A stretch of DNA of 64,000 nt from JBCCIM01 sp965263205 (GCA_965263205.1 CBDHHF010000034.1:343779-407778), one strand, 5' to 3'; shown: positions 42,227-51,978, numbered from the stretch's first letter. Made by a program: numbers and translations. The notes: generated from the letters alone by a model not told the origin.

Positions 42227-42895
42227 TTAAACAGTGGAGAGATTATCGTACGGATAAATATCGCGCAGGAGCTCTTGTAGTTTGATGCGGCCGCGGTTAA
42301 TCCGGCTTTTCACGGTACCGAGCGGCAGCGCCGTAATTCTGGCGATACTCTCGTAATCCATGTCCTGGATGTCGCGAAGCACAATCACTTCCCGGAACGT
42401 TACCGGAATCTGCATCAACGCATTTTGAATGTGCTTGTCCTGAATCACCGATTCAACATACTCATCCGGCGAAAGAATATCCCCCATCAACTGCTTTTCA
42501 AACTCCTCTTCCCCATCTCTTGTTTGTGCAGTGATCGATGACATTTTCCAACGCTGGCGCCGGCGGTAATCCGAGCGCGCCAGATTGCCTGCAATCGTAT
42601 AAATCCAGGTTGACAATCGCGCAATCCGTGTATATGAATGCCGATTGCGATATACACGCATGAATGTTTCCTGCAGCATATCCTGGCACCGGCTTTCGTC
42701 TTTCAGAAATCCACGCAAGTATTGCATCAAACGCTCGGAGAAACGATCCACAATAATATTGAACGCTTCTACACAACCGGTCTGAAACTGCTCCATCAAC
42801 TCCTCATCACTCATCACCTCCAACGTTGCTCTAAAACGACGCGCGTCAGACTGGAGCTGGTCTACGGCGTCTTCTCTATGTAAATGTCGAGCCAT
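42227..42895 (-). CDS. ECF-type RNA polymerase sigma factor
   Basis: 222 residues. Sigma region 2: AFNIIVDRFSERLMQYLRGFLKDESRCQDMLQETFMRVYRNRHSY, STWIYTIAGNLARSDYRRRQRW; sigma region 4: ALMQIPVTFREVIVLRDIQDMDYESIARITALPLGTVKSRINRGR. AAGGTGGG lies before the ATG. No anti-sigma gene is adjacent; the gene that follows is a photolyase stub, which with the neighbouring rhodopsin and CarH-like regulator suggests a former light or oxidative stress response regulon. That role is inferred from position. Confidence 0.92.
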   Translation of the reverse strand: MARHLHREDAVDQLQSDARRFRATLEVMSDEELMEQFQTGCVEAFNIIVDRFSERLMQYLRGFLKDESRCQDMLQETFMRVYRNRHSYTRIARLSTWIYTIAGNLARSDYRRRQRWKMSSITAQTRDGEEEFEKQLMGDILSPDEYVESVIQDKHIQNALMQIPVTFREVIVLRDIQDMDYESIARITALPLGTVKSRINRGRIKLQELLRDIYPYDNLSTV

Positions 42896-43260
42896 TAAAA
42901 CCCACCTTAATAGAATGCCGACGGTTAGTTATCTGGAGCATGCGGGAGACACCTCACCCACTAACTCCGACTATAATATACAACAAAGAACGATTTAGTT
43001 TCAATTATTTCTGAAAATAAAAAATAAAAACGACTTTCAATGGTAAAAATGAACGATATACAGAGAAAATGCCACATATTTATCCAGTTTGAGGTGTATT
43101 TCCTTGCTGTTTTTCCTAAATGCGGCGCTAAAAGGTGACCCAATGGGATCTATTGCCACCAGGAACTGTCGTATTTTTCGCTCACAAACCATGTTTCTAT
43201 ACGCCCGCATGCGGTGGCATCGGTGGCTTGCACCTGCAATTGCACTAGCAGTTGATAAGC
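42896..43260. other. Intergenic region, AT-rich
   Basis: Upstream of the sigma factor; contains its promoter. Long A/T runs at about 43010-43035. No gene or clear hairpin seen. Confidence 0.4.
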
Positions 43261-44307
43261 CTAATGCAAGTGCGCTGCTAGAAAGTTGTATATCATCTCC
43301 CAGTCTGGCGTGACCAGTTCTGGCGCTGAGGCTACACAACCTTCCTGTTGTGTGTGACGCATGGTTGCGCCAGCCCTGATTTTGTCATCTTCAAGAAAGC
43401 CTTTCACAGGACCGTGGCCGGCCAGCGGCAAACTAACAAACACAGCCTCGTTACACGCTTTATTCAAGGCCATGTAAAGCCGCTCTCCCTGGTGATGCGG
43501 GACGAGCAAGTCTGACTGGCCGTGCAGAATCATAATGGGTGGGTCTGCTGGCGAAATGTATGCAGCCGGATCTGCGGCAAGCGTTTTCTTGGGACAGTCC
43601 TGGATAGGGCAACCAATCAAACTCGACTCAGGTGAGGAGGGATCATCATGGCAAAACTCGCCTGTCCGAAACCCCTCCCCCATGGCTAATCCGGGTTTGC
43701 AGGATCGTATCGCCCAATTATCCATCTCTAGAAAATTTGTTGGTGGGTAGAACGCTATTGCAGCCTGCACGGCACTCGACACGTCTGTTTCTCCCAGTTC
43801 GCCCTCCAATGCTGGCACATCGCCTGTAACAGCCGCCATCACACTTGCCCATCCCCCCGAGCTGTCGCCCATAATGGCAATTTTATTTGGATCGATGTTG
43901 TATTTGGCAGCATGGGTGCGAATCCAGCGAATTGCTGCCTTGATATCATGCACCTGGGCGGGGAAGATGGCCTGCGTACTGGAACGGATGGACACGCCGG
44001 CAACCGCATACCCGCGTGCGGTGAATCTGGCTACAAATCGCCGTGCAGCCTCTTTGGTATTATCAGAAAACCAGGCAGAACCGCCCGTATAGATAATTAC
44101 AGGGACAGGAGCGCCTGCATCGCCCGGCAAATACAAATCCAGTAAATGACCACGCGATTCAGGTGGATCTGCCGGTGCATATTCGACATCGGAAACATCA
44201 GGTCTTGGAGGCTCCACACTCAATGTCGGTTGTGCCCGGGCTATACCCGGCACCAGAATGAGTAACGCTACCATTCCAATAAGCAAAATACGAAGGGCCT
44301 TCGGCAT
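43261..44307 (-). CDS. Secreted alpha/beta hydrolase (BD-FAE/esterase-like)
   Basis: 348 residues with a signal peptide (MPKALRILLIGMVALLILVPGIARAQ). An alpha/beta hydrolase with oxyanion loop VPVIIYTGGSAWFSDNTKEAA, nucleophile in MGDSSGGWASVMAA, acid in HGQSDLLVPHHQ and catalytic His in LAGHGPVKGF. It carries six or more cysteines in an insertion (RSCKPG, EFCHDD, GCPIQDCPK), probably disulfide-bonded outside the cytoplasm. It resembles bifunctional feruloyl/acetyl xylan esterase-like and carboxylesterase proteins; the substrate is unknown. It is divergent from a TonB receptor. Confidence 0.85.
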   Translation of the reverse strand: MPKALRILLIGMVALLILVPGIARAQPTLSVEPPRPDVSDVEYAPADPPESRGHLLDLYLPGDAGAPVPVIIYTGGSAWFSDNTKEAARRFVARFTARGYAVAGVSIRSSTQAIFPAQVHDIKAAIRWIRTHAAKYNIDPNKIAIMGDSSGGWASVMAAVTGDVPALEGELGETDVSSAVQAAIAFYPPTNFLEMDNWAIRSCKPGLAMGEGFRTGEFCHDDPSSPESSLIGCPIQDCPKKTLAADPAAYISPADPPIMILHGQSDLLVPHHQGERLYMALNKACNEAVFVSLPLAGHGPVKGFLEDDKIRAGATMRHTQQEGCVASAPELVTPDWEMIYNFLAAHLH

Positions 44308-44497
44308 AACATCTCGCAGGATTGAACGTGTATCTTTGGGGCTCTACGGCACAATATGCAATAGGTTGATCTCTCTTTTTGCACCCTAACGTAAAAATTT
44401 GATTCTTTGTATAGGGGGAATGATTGATTGGTGGGTTGCATTACCAAACAAACCCTGATTACATATTGCGCGTGATTGCGCTTGCCCTATACACTAC

Positions 44498-47164
44498 ATG
44501 CACCGTCTCTTTACCCTTATCATATTGCTGATGATTGCAGCCATGCAATCGGCAAGCGCTCAATCGCCGGCGAGGCCCGACAGCGCACTGTACAGCTACA
44601 CATTCGAAAATGAACCGGTTGGCGATGCTCTGACCAAAGTATCATTGGACACCGGGATAGGCATCGGGTTTACGTCTGAGTTAGTGGCAAATCTCTTGAC
44701 CAACTGTGCCATTAGCAACGACACCGTAGATGCTGTGCTCCGCTGTATTCTGGAAGACACAAATCTGGACGTGGAACGTACTGCGGCCGGCGCCTACAAA
44801 TTAGTCCGTAAACCACCTCCCTCTGCAAAGAAGACAAAACATACCATCAGTGGATTTATCCGCGACGCGCGGTCAGGCGAAGCCCTACTTTATGCGACGG
44901 TATACAACCGTAATTCAGAAGTCGGCGTCACCTCCAATGCCTACGGCTTCTACAGCCTTACCCTTACCGAAGGCCCTGTTTCGCTGGTTTCTTCTTATGT
45001 CGGCTATGAAAAAGAGCTATTCGAATTTGATCTGACGCAGGACCGTACGCTGGATATTCCATTGACACCAGCTTCCCTCGGCCTGGATACACTTGTAGTT
45101 ATTGGCGAAGTGGAAGCATCCATTGATGAGCGGACACAAATGAGCATGGTGCGCCTGCCTGTAGAGCAGGTGCAGGATATGCCATCACTCCTGGGCGAGC
45201 CCGATGTACTCCGCGCTGTCCAACTGCTGCCTGGCGTGCAATCTGGAAACGAAGGCACCACAGGCATTTACGTACGCGGTGGCAGCGTGGATCAGAACCT
45301 GTTTTTGCTGGACGGTGCAACCGTGTATAATCCGTCCCATCTTTTCGGCTTTCTCTCGATTTTCCACGCGCGAGCGCTCAATGATGTCACCCTCCTCAAA
45401 GGGGGCTTCCCTGCCCGATACGGCGGCCGGCTCTCGTCGGTGATCGACATCAGCATGAAGGAGGGCAACATGAAAGAGCTCTCGGGTGCAGCCTCGCTTG
45501 GCCTTGCGGCCAGCAGCCTGACCCTTGAGGGTCCAATAAAAAAAGATCAGACCTCGTTTATATTTTCGGGCCGGCGCTCCCTGGTGGATTTATTTATTGC
45601 CCCCTTCTCTGACGCCAACGACTACCCGGCCTATGCCCTGTTCGACTTCAACGGCAAACTCAACCACCGCTTTTCGGCGAAAGACCGGATTTATGCGAGC
45701 GTGTACGGCGGAAGCGACCGGTACGAGCAAATCAACAACTTTGATAGCGAGACCAATGCCTCTCCACGTAACCAGTTTGGCATCAGTTGGGGCAACACCA
45801 TTGCTACCGTCCGTTGGAATCACCTGTTTTCAGATAAGCTCTTTAGCAACACAACGTTACTGTACAGCCGCTACGATCTGGAAACGAAACAAGACGACGT
45901 GCGCTTTCGCCGCATCGAAAACGAGCTGGTTCAGGAGCGCTATCGGTTACTGTATGATTCCGGAGTAGAAGACATCGGCGGCAAAATCGACTTCGACTTT
46001 ATTCCCTCGCCGGCCCATCATATCCGCTTTGGTACACAGATCACCAACCATTCTTTCGCAACAGGCACCCTGCAATTAAACGATGGTCCGGTCGATAGCC
46101 CGCGTCAGGATACGCTCATCGTACCTGTCTCGAACATCAACACGCTGGAAGCGGCTGTTTATGTGGAAGATGACCTGAAGATTGGACGCGTGCTCGGCCT
46201 TAACCTTGGTCTCCGTGGATCGCTGTATAGCGTAAATGGCACAACCTATAACGATATCGAACCACGTGTTGCAACCAGAATTCGGGTAGCAGCCGGCTGG
46301 TCCCTCAAAGCATCATACGCCCGCATGTCGCAATACATTCACCTGCTTGTCAACAGCGGACTTGGCCTGCCCACCGACCTATGGGTGCCGGCTACCGAGA
46401 ATGTTGAACCACAGCGTTCCGAACAGTTTACCGTTGGCCTGGCACACAGCACGGCGGAAGCCTTTGAGTTCAGCCTCGAAGCGTACTACAAAAGGATGGA
46501 TAACATCATCGAGTACAAAGAAGGCGCTAACTTTCTGGGCGCTGCGAATGATTGGCAAGACAACGTCGAAGCCGGCGAAGGGAATTCTTACGGCATTGAG
46601 CTATTCATCCAGAAAAGTACAGGCCGTACCACGGGCTGGCTGGGTTACACGCTTTCCAGGTCGGACCGCACGTTCGAAAACCTTAACGGTGGCGAAACCT
46701 TCCCTTTCCGATATGACAGGCGACACGATGTAGCACTTACCCTGGTGCATCACCTAAACGACCGGCTCAGCTTATCCGGCTCCTGGGTATATGGTACAGG
46801 CACGGCAGTGACCATCAGTACAGCGCGATTTAGCCCTGGCATCATTTCAAACATCACCTACGACAGTCTCATTGAGGCAACCAACATTGATGTTGAACGC
46901 GTGGGGCCTCGTAACGGATACCGGATGCAGCCCTATCATCGCCTGGATATCGGTGCCAATCTCAAATGGCCAACGCCACGAGGCAGTCATGTACTTACGC
47001 TTGGGGCCTACAATACCTACAACCGCAAAAACCCCTACTTCATATTTGTTGAGCAGGACCTTGGCGAAAACTCAGGCGGCTTTGTAGATGACACAGAATT
47101 TGTGCTTAAACAAGCCAGTCTTTTTCCCTTCCTACCCTCTTTCAGCTACGCTTTCGAATTTTAA
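44498..47164 (+). CDS. TonB-dependent receptor with STN and carboxypeptidase-like domains
   Basis: 888 residues with a signal peptide ending near ASAQS. Residues about 28-105 form a secretin/TonB short N-terminal (STN) domain, which in FecA-like receptors signals to an anti-sigma factor. A CarboxypepD_reg-like domain (HTISGFIRDARSGEALLYATV), plug (GTTGIYVRGGSVDQNLFLLDGATVYNP) and barrel follow, ending in LPSFSYAFEF with a terminal Phe. It is followed by DUF4249, ECF sigma and FecR genes in one run, so the receptor, sigma and anti-sigma probably form a signalling unit. Substrate unknown. Confidence 0.92.
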   Translation: MHRLFTLIILLMIAAMQSASAQSPARPDSALYSYTFENEPVGDALTKVSLDTGIGIGFTSELVANLLTNCAISNDTVDAVLRCILEDTNLDVERTAAGAYKLVRKPPPSAKKTKHTISGFIRDARSGEALLYATVYNRNSEVGVTSNAYGFYSLTLTEGPVSLVSSYVGYEKELFEFDLTQDRTLDIPLTPASLGLDTLVVIGEVEASIDERTQMSMVRLPVEQVQDMPSLLGEPDVLRAVQLLPGVQSGNEGTTGIYVRGGSVDQNLFLLDGATVYNPSHLFGFLSIFHARALNDVTLLKGGFPARYGGRLSSVIDISMKEGNMKELSGAASLGLAASSLTLEGPIKKDQTSFIFSGRRSLVDLFIAPFSDANDYPAYALFDFNGKLNHRFSAKDRIYASVYGGSDRYEQINNFDSETNASPRNQFGISWGNTIATVRWNHLFSDKLFSNTTLLYSRYDLETKQDDVRFRRIENELVQERYRLLYDSGVEDIGGKIDFDFIPSPAHHIRFGTQITNHSFATGTLQLNDGPVDSPRQDTLIVPVSNINTLEAAVYVEDDLKIGRVLGLNLGLRGSLYSVNGTTYNDIEPRVATRIRVAAGWSLKASYARMSQYIHLLVNSGLGLPTDLWVPATENVEPQRSEQFTVGLAHSTAEAFEFSLEAYYKRMDNIIEYKEGANFLGAANDWQDNVEAGEGNSYGIELFIQKSTGRTTGWLGYTLSRSDRTFENLNGGETFPFRYDRRHDVALTLVHHLNDRLSLSGSWVYGTGTAVTISTARFSPGIISNITYDSLIEATNIDVERVGPRNGYRMQPYHRLDIGANLKWPTPRGSHVLTLGAYNTYNRKNPYFIFVEQDLGENSGGFVDDTEFVLKQASLFPFLPSFSYAFEF

Positions 47165-47167
47165 GAT

Positions 47168-48199
47168 ATGAGCATGCAACGTAGTGTATTTATAGCTCTG
47201 ATTATGCTAGCAGTTACCCTCATGGGCTGCCAGGAAGACTTCATCCTCGAAGCCAGTCTACCCCAGCCGGATCCGGCGCTTGTTGTAAACAGCATCTTCC
47301 AGCCCGATAGCCTTATTGAGGTCTATGTAAACACCAATGCCCCGTTGTTGGGTGGCGACAAACCTCAGGCAGTGACCAATGCCAGGGTAGTAATTCTTGC
47401 TGATGGTGAAGTATTGGAAGAGCTGCCTTTTAAAGATTTATTTTGGCTGGATGGCGGTTTTATTCTAAACCCGCTGCCCGCGGATAATCCTGGCAATAAC
47501 GAAAGTAATCGGCTGGTGGCACGCTACAAGTCGGATACCCTGCGGCCCGTACCAGGACAGACCTATACCGTCGAGGTAAGCGCTGCCGGCTACGATACCG
47601 TCACGGGCATTGATCACATTCCAGCTTCTGTTACCATACAGGAAGCTGAATACACACCAGAAACGGCCAGTGACGGATTGGGTGTGCGCGGTGAAATTCG
47701 CATTGTGTTTGACGACCCAGCCGGCGAGGTGAACTATTACAATCTCAGGCATCATTACCGAACCATCGATGTCTCGACCAACTTTGTAATTGCCCTTACC
47801 TCAGGTTTTGAGTTGGTATCCGATCTACAAGACGATCTATTTGGTGCCGACCCCGACGACTTGATTGGCGACAACAACCCCACACAAATACGGGACGACG
47901 GCATCACGTTTAGCGACGCCTTTTTTGATGGCGAACGCAAAGAAATTGTTATCGAAGTAGCCGACGACATTTGCGGCGCCGGCACCAATTCGCCGCCCGA
48001 ACTTCAGTGTCAACAAGTGATCGAGTTTTCAACGGTTACCCAAACGTTTCACGATTACCACCGCACGCTGAAGCTCCAAAACGAGTCGCTACAGAATCCG
48101 TTTGCTGAGGCAGTTCGGATCAAGACCAATATGAGCAATAACATCGGCGTGTTTGCCGGCATGCATCCTTCGATCTGGATCCACATCCAGGATCGATAA
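47168..48199 (+). CDS. DUF4249 lipoprotein
   Basis: 343 residues starting 3 bases after the receptor stop. Lipobox LMGC at about residues 18-21 after a short signal. The mature sequence is all-beta in character (PDPALVVNSIFQPDSLIEVYVNTNAPLL; GQTYTVEVSAAGYDTVTGIDHIPA), matching DUF4249, a surface-lipoprotein family regularly encoded directly after TonB receptors with carboxypeptidase-like domains. It is likely an accessory lipoprotein of that transporter. Confidence 0.88.
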   Translation: MSMQRSVFIALIMLAVTLMGCQEDFILEASLPQPDPALVVNSIFQPDSLIEVYVNTNAPLLGGDKPQAVTNARVVILADGEVLEELPFKDLFWLDGGFILNPLPADNPGNNESNRLVARYKSDTLRPVPGQTYTVEVSAAGYDTVTGIDHIPASVTIQEAEYTPETASDGLGVRGEIRIVFDDPAGEVNYYNLRHHYRTIDVSTNFVIALTSGFELVSDLQDDLFGADPDDLIGDNNPTQIRDDGITFSDAFFDGERKEIVIEVADDICGAGTNSPPELQCQQVIEFSTVTQTFHDYHRTLKLQNESLQNPFAEAVRIKTNMSNNIGVFAGMHPSIWIHIQDR

Positions 48200-48239
48200 C
48201 CATCCTGATTCGCTACCACGCCGAAACCGAAAAATTGCC

Positions 48240-48863
48240 ATGGAGACCATCCTGAAGCCATCGGAGTATACGATCAGGTCGATGAAGCCGGCGCTCGGTA
48301 TTCTTGTCAATCAGCCCACGTCCAACGCGTTGTCAAAAAAGCACGCTGTGCTGTCGGAGCAGCACTACGCCAACTTGTATAGACAGCACTATGAAGAACT
48401 GCATCTTTATGCTTCGCGGTTCTTGCAGGACGATGTGCGCGCCCAAGACGCCGTGCAAGAAGCATTTCTTCGCCTTTGGAGCCGGCGCAGCCTGACCGCA
48501 GCAGATACCAATATCAGGGCACTGCTCTACAAAAGCGTACGCAACCTCTGTCTCAATGCCATCCGCGATGACAAAACCCACGAGCGGTTGATGCAGCATA
48601 TCCCCGAACCCACGCCGTCTGCTGATCCAGCCTCTACTACGCACGGCGCGCTGATGCAGGCCAAAATTGAAACATGGGTCAACGATATGCCGGCGCGTCG
48701 GCGCGAGGTGTTCGAACTGAGCCGATACGCCAACCTTTCGTACCAAGAAATTGCAGAAGTCATGGATATCTCGATCAAAACGGTTGAGAATCATCTGGTT
48801 GCCGCCCTTCGCTTCTTGCGAGACCGTCTTCAGTCCTTCGACGCCAAGCTGCTTGAACTATGA
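48240..48863 (+). CDS. ECF RNA polymerase sigma factor (FecI-like)
   Basis: 207 residues from the ATG at 48240; an ATG at 48282 is also possible. Region 2 YRQHYEELHLYASRFLQDDVRAQDAVQEAFLRLW and region 4 DMPARRREVFELSRYANLSYQEIAEVMDISIKTVENHLVAALRFLRD are clear. It lies 40 bases after DUF4249 and overlaps the FecR gene by 4 bases (ATGA), implying translational coupling to its anti-sigma factor. Confidence 0.92.
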   Translation: METILKPSEYTIRSMKPALGILVNQPTSNALSKKHAVLSEQHYANLYRQHYEELHLYASRFLQDDVRAQDAVQEAFLRLWSRRSLTAADTNIRALLYKSVRNLCLNAIRDDKTHERLMQHIPEPTPSADPASTTHGALMQAKIETWVNDMPARRREVFELSRYANLSYQEIAEVMDISIKTVENHLVAALRFLRDRLQSFDAKLLEL

Positions 48864-49792
48864 AACCCAAAGCTACGATACCCAAAGACGTCCAGGCATC
48901 GCTGAATCGCGAGCAGCCCGATGAAAAAGCGGCACTGGAAAAAGTGTGGGCACTCACAGCCCAAGATACGCCGGCGATGCCCGACGATACAGTTGACGCC
49001 GCTGTAGCCCGGTTTGAACAGCAAATGCGAAGTGCAACGCCAACACAAACACGCGTACGAATGCATGTGCTGCGACAAGCATGGAAAGTAGCCGCTACAC
49101 TCCTCATCCTTGCCCTGGCTATTGCATGGTATGGCACCACCACGGTAACCCACGAGGTACCCGCGGGGGCAATTGCACAATTCACTTTGCCTGATGGTTC
49201 ATCAGTAGATTTAAACAGTGCATCAACCCTAACCTACCCGCGAAAGTTATGGGGACGCTATCGGGCTGTATACCTGGAGGGTGAAGCATTTTTTGACGTA
49301 GAACCTGGTACGCGTCCCTTTGTGGTGACCACAGCAAATGCAAGCATCCAGGTTGTTGGGACAGCATTTAATGTCAATGCGTGGCCTGCAGACTCAACCC
49401 AAACCATCTTGCAGGTCACGGAGGGCACCGTCCACTTCACTGCTAGCGCCGCAGGTACCTCGCTTGCTGTTGTAGAAGCCGGCCAGGAAAGCCGAATCGT
49501 TGGGAACGCAGGCAGTCCTTCTTCACCCGCTCCGTTTAATCAAACGCAGGCACGCATGTGGACGGAAGGAGGTGTTGCCAGCATCAACCAACCGTTGCAA
49601 ACCTTAGCCTCACTACTGGAACGCAAGTATGCGGTTACCATTCAGGTATCCCCCACTCTGCAGACCACCGTGCTCACATGGATAGCGCCCGCCCCGGTGG
49701 GTGCACAGCAATCGCTAACTGCTGTTTGCGAAATTGCCGGCTGTACGGTATCCCAAACTGAAACGGGCTTCGAGCTAGATCCGCTACCCTAA
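48860..49792 (+). CDS. FecR-family anti-sigma factor
   Basis: 310 residues. A cytoplasmic N-terminus of about 70 residues, one transmembrane helix (about 75-93, KVAATLLILALAIAWYGTT) and a periplasmic FecR domain: AQFTLPDGSSVDLNSASTLTYPRKL, VYLEGEAFFDVEPGTRPFVVTT, QVVGTAFNVNAWP. The C-terminus is a DUF4974-like STN-type fold (QPLQTLASLLERKYAVTIQV). It senses the TonB receptor and controls the ECF sigma encoded immediately upstream. Confidence 0.92.
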   Translation: MKPKATIPKDVQASLNREQPDEKAALEKVWALTAQDTPAMPDDTVDAAVARFEQQMRSATPTQTRVRMHVLRQAWKVAATLLILALAIAWYGTTTVTHEVPAGAIAQFTLPDGSSVDLNSASTLTYPRKLWGRYRAVYLEGEAFFDVEPGTRPFVVTTANASIQVVGTAFNVNAWPADSTQTILQVTEGTVHFTASAAGTSLAVVEAGQESRIVGNAGSPSSPAPFNQTQARMWTEGGVASINQPLQTLASLLERKYAVTIQVSPTLQTTVLTWIAPAPVGAQQSLTAVCEIAGCTVSQTETGFELDPLP

Positions 49793-49805
49793 CACGTTAT
49801 CGTGA

Positions 49806-50858
49806 TTACTCGAGTATGTGAAGGGCAATGGTGTTCATGATGTCCTCGATATTGAAAAAGTCGCGCATGCCGTTTGCCAGAAAGATAATACTAAGATCAT
49901 CATCCGGAAAAATGCGATAGGCGGTAACCAGGCTGCCTGAGAAGCCATATGAATTGTGTCCCTGTACGCGGCGCATATCCCACCCATGGGTAAACAGTTT
50001 GTCGGATAATGCATACGGGAATGGCTCCCACATCTTGGCGCGTGTTGCCGGCTGCATAATGGCATCGTTGCGCAACTGCAAGCTCCAATGGATAAAGGTA
50101 TCCAGGCTGATATTGAGCCCGTTCATCGCATACGCATAGTCACCCTGTAGATACGGATGCTCGATGGTGGTATACCCTTTGGCAAATGGAAAATAAGCGG
50201 TGACCCGGTTGTGGATGATGTCGCGCGAATCCACCGAAAAGAAGGCGGTATCAGGCGCCGAGCTGAACTGGTTCTCCAGAATAAACTGATCCATCGGCAT
50301 GTTAGTGACATGCTCCAGAATCTCTTTGAGTAGCCAGAAATTGGTCTGGTTGTAGTCGTACACATTGCCAGCTTCCGCACGCAGCGACGCTGCAAACACG
50401 CGTGCTTTTGCTTCCTCTTCGGAAAGGTCTTGAAAGACAGGAATCGGCGCCATGTCAGGCAGGCCACTGGAATGGGTGATGAGGTGTTTGATTTGCAAAT
50501 GGTGCCAGGCAGCCGGCAGCCCGTCTACATACGCCGTGATGTTGTCGTCGAGCGTTAACTTGCCCTGCTCGATAAGCTGGAATAGTCCCGATACTACCAT
50601 GAGCTTGGTCAGCGAGTACACCCTGAAGATGGCGTTTTCAGTGATGGGCACCTGGTGCTCAAGATTGGCCAGTCCGTAGTTCTTTTTGTGGATCACTTCA
50701 CCATCCTTGATGACAGCAAACGCTACCCCTGGCATACCATACGCCGTCATTACTTCATCAACGTAGGCATCCAGTTCATTTGACAGGTTCGGCGTTTGGG
50801 CGCATGCAACATGTGGGATAAGAAGTAAAAGCAGGAAAACAGAAGTGGCGTTTTTCAT
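49806..50858 (-). CDS. Serine hydrolase of the beta-lactamase/class C family
   Basis: 350 residues from the ATG at 50858, chosen because it starts the signal peptide MKNATSVFLLLLLIPHVACAQ; an ATG ten codons earlier is in frame. SxxK motif in FRVYSLTKLMVV, Tyr motif in VYDYNQTNFWLL, ITHSSGLPD and a late HGWDMRRVQGHNSYG. The Beta-lactamase (PF00144) fold; such proteins are more often peptidases or esterases than resistance enzymes. It is convergent with FecR, 13 bases apart. Confidence 0.88.
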   Translation of the reverse strand: MKNATSVFLLLLLIPHVACAQTPNLSNELDAYVDEVMTAYGMPGVAFAVIKDGEVIHKKNYGLANLEHQVPITENAIFRVYSLTKLMVVSGLFQLIEQGKLTLDDNITAYVDGLPAAWHHLQIKHLITHSSGLPDMAPIPVFQDLSEEEAKARVFAASLRAEAGNVYDYNQTNFWLLKEILEHVTNMPMDQFILENQFSSAPDTAFFSVDSRDIIHNRVTAYFPFAKGYTTIEHPYLQGDYAYAMNGLNISLDTFIHWSLQLRNDAIMQPATRAKMWEPFPYALSDKLFTHGWDMRRVQGHNSYGFSGSLVTAYRIFPDDDLSIIFLANGMRDFFNIEDIMNTIALHILE

Positions 50859-51193
50859 AACTAAGAGTGGGATTTTGTGATAAAACACACAATTTCTGAA
50901 CCCTTACGTGCCTTACTCACGCAAAGATGCGAGAAAACTAGCATTTTCTCACTCCCCCCGTCACACACGTCATACCCAACTCGATTGGGTATCCACCCAA
51001 ATGGCCGTACCATCGATTAACGACTAGATACCGTTTGTCATACTGGTGGATGCCCAGTCAAGCTGGGCATGACGGATTGTTGGTGATGTGCAAGGACTCT
51101 GCGGTGTTAGGCATGACGATAATCAAGGACTGGTGCATATCCCCGGCGTTTGTGTGTATTATAGCGGAGCCCGTTCAAATCCAGCTAACAAGC
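50859..51193. other. Intergenic region with an inverted pair of related hairpins
   Basis: Two related 29-30-base palindromes face each other: CGTCATACCCAACTCGATTG.. at 50968-50996 and the inverted copy ending ..CTGGGCATGACG at 51045-51074. Each alone can form a stem of 8-9 base pairs (ATACCCAA/TTGGGTAT; ATGCCCAG/CTGGGCAT). They look like REP-type elements of the CGTCATxCCC..TGGGxATCCA kind seen in many bacteria. No gene. Confidence 0.75.
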
Positions 51194-51934
51194 ATGATAA
51201 TTCGTAACACAACCACGTATTTGGTCCTCCTCCTCTGCTTCACCTTTTTTGTGCCGGCCTGCGCCCAAACCGAGGCGCCGCAAGCTACAGCAAACGCAAA
51301 TCATTACGAGACCAAACGCGCGAGTCTCGACGGTATCGGTAAAATATACATGGGGCGTGAGATTTCTCGCGTGATGGGATTTGCAGGTGCCGCCTGGTTG
51401 GAGCGCGTAGAACGTGATGCCGAAGAAGCCACCAGCGCATTAGTCGCGGCCCTTCCTCTCGAAGAAGACGATGTAGTAGCAGACATCGGCGCCGGCACGG
51501 GCTATTTCGCCTTCCGCATGGCACCTCGAGTACCTCAAGGCAACGTGCTGGCCGTTGACATCCAACAGGAAATGCTCGACGTGATGGCAGCACGCATCGA
51601 GCGCGGCAACGTGCAAAACGTGGCGTTGATCAAAGGCAGTGAAACCAACCCCAACCTGCCGGCAGACAGCGTGGATGTAATCCTGATGGTCGATGTATAC
51701 CACGAATTTTCCTACCCGTATGAAATGGGGCAAGCGATGACGACGGCCCTAAAGAAGGGCGGAAAAGTTGTGTTAATCGAGTACCGTGGCGAGGACCCGC
51801 GCGTGCCCATCAAGCCGCTGCACAAAATGACGGAGGCCCAGGCAAAAAAAGAAATGGAAGCCGCCGGCCTAAACTGGGTAGAGACCCAGGACTTCCTCCC
51901 GCAACAACACTTCATGGTCTTTGAGAAGCCGTAG
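51194..51934 (+). CDS. Exported SAM-dependent methyltransferase-like protein
   Basis: 246 residues from the ATG at 51194, which starts a signal peptide (MIIRNTTTYLVLLLCFTFFVPACAQ, a possible lipobox PAC); upstream in-frame codons run through the hairpin repeats and are rejected. The body is a class I methyltransferase fold: motif I VVADIGAGTGYFAFRMA, NVLAVDIQQEMLDVM, VDVILMVDVYHEFSYPYEM, KKGGKVVLIEYRGEDP, ending PQQHFMVFEKP. A secreted methyltransferase is unusual, since SAM is cytoplasmic; families with this layout do exist in marine bacteria. Substrate unknown. Confidence 0.85.
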   Translation: MIIRNTTTYLVLLLCFTFFVPACAQTEAPQATANANHYETKRASLDGIGKIYMGREISRVMGFAGAAWLERVERDAEEATSALVAALPLEEDDVVADIGAGTGYFAFRMAPRVPQGNVLAVDIQQEMLDVMAARIERGNVQNVALIKGSETNPNLPADSVDVILMVDVYHEFSYPYEMGQAMTTALKKGGKVVLIEYRGEDPRVPIKPLHKMTEAQAKKEMEAAGLNWVETQDFLPQQHFMVFEKP

Positions 51935-51978
51935 AGGGTGTATTTTCGTGCTTTCGGGTTTTCGATACTCCAAACGCC

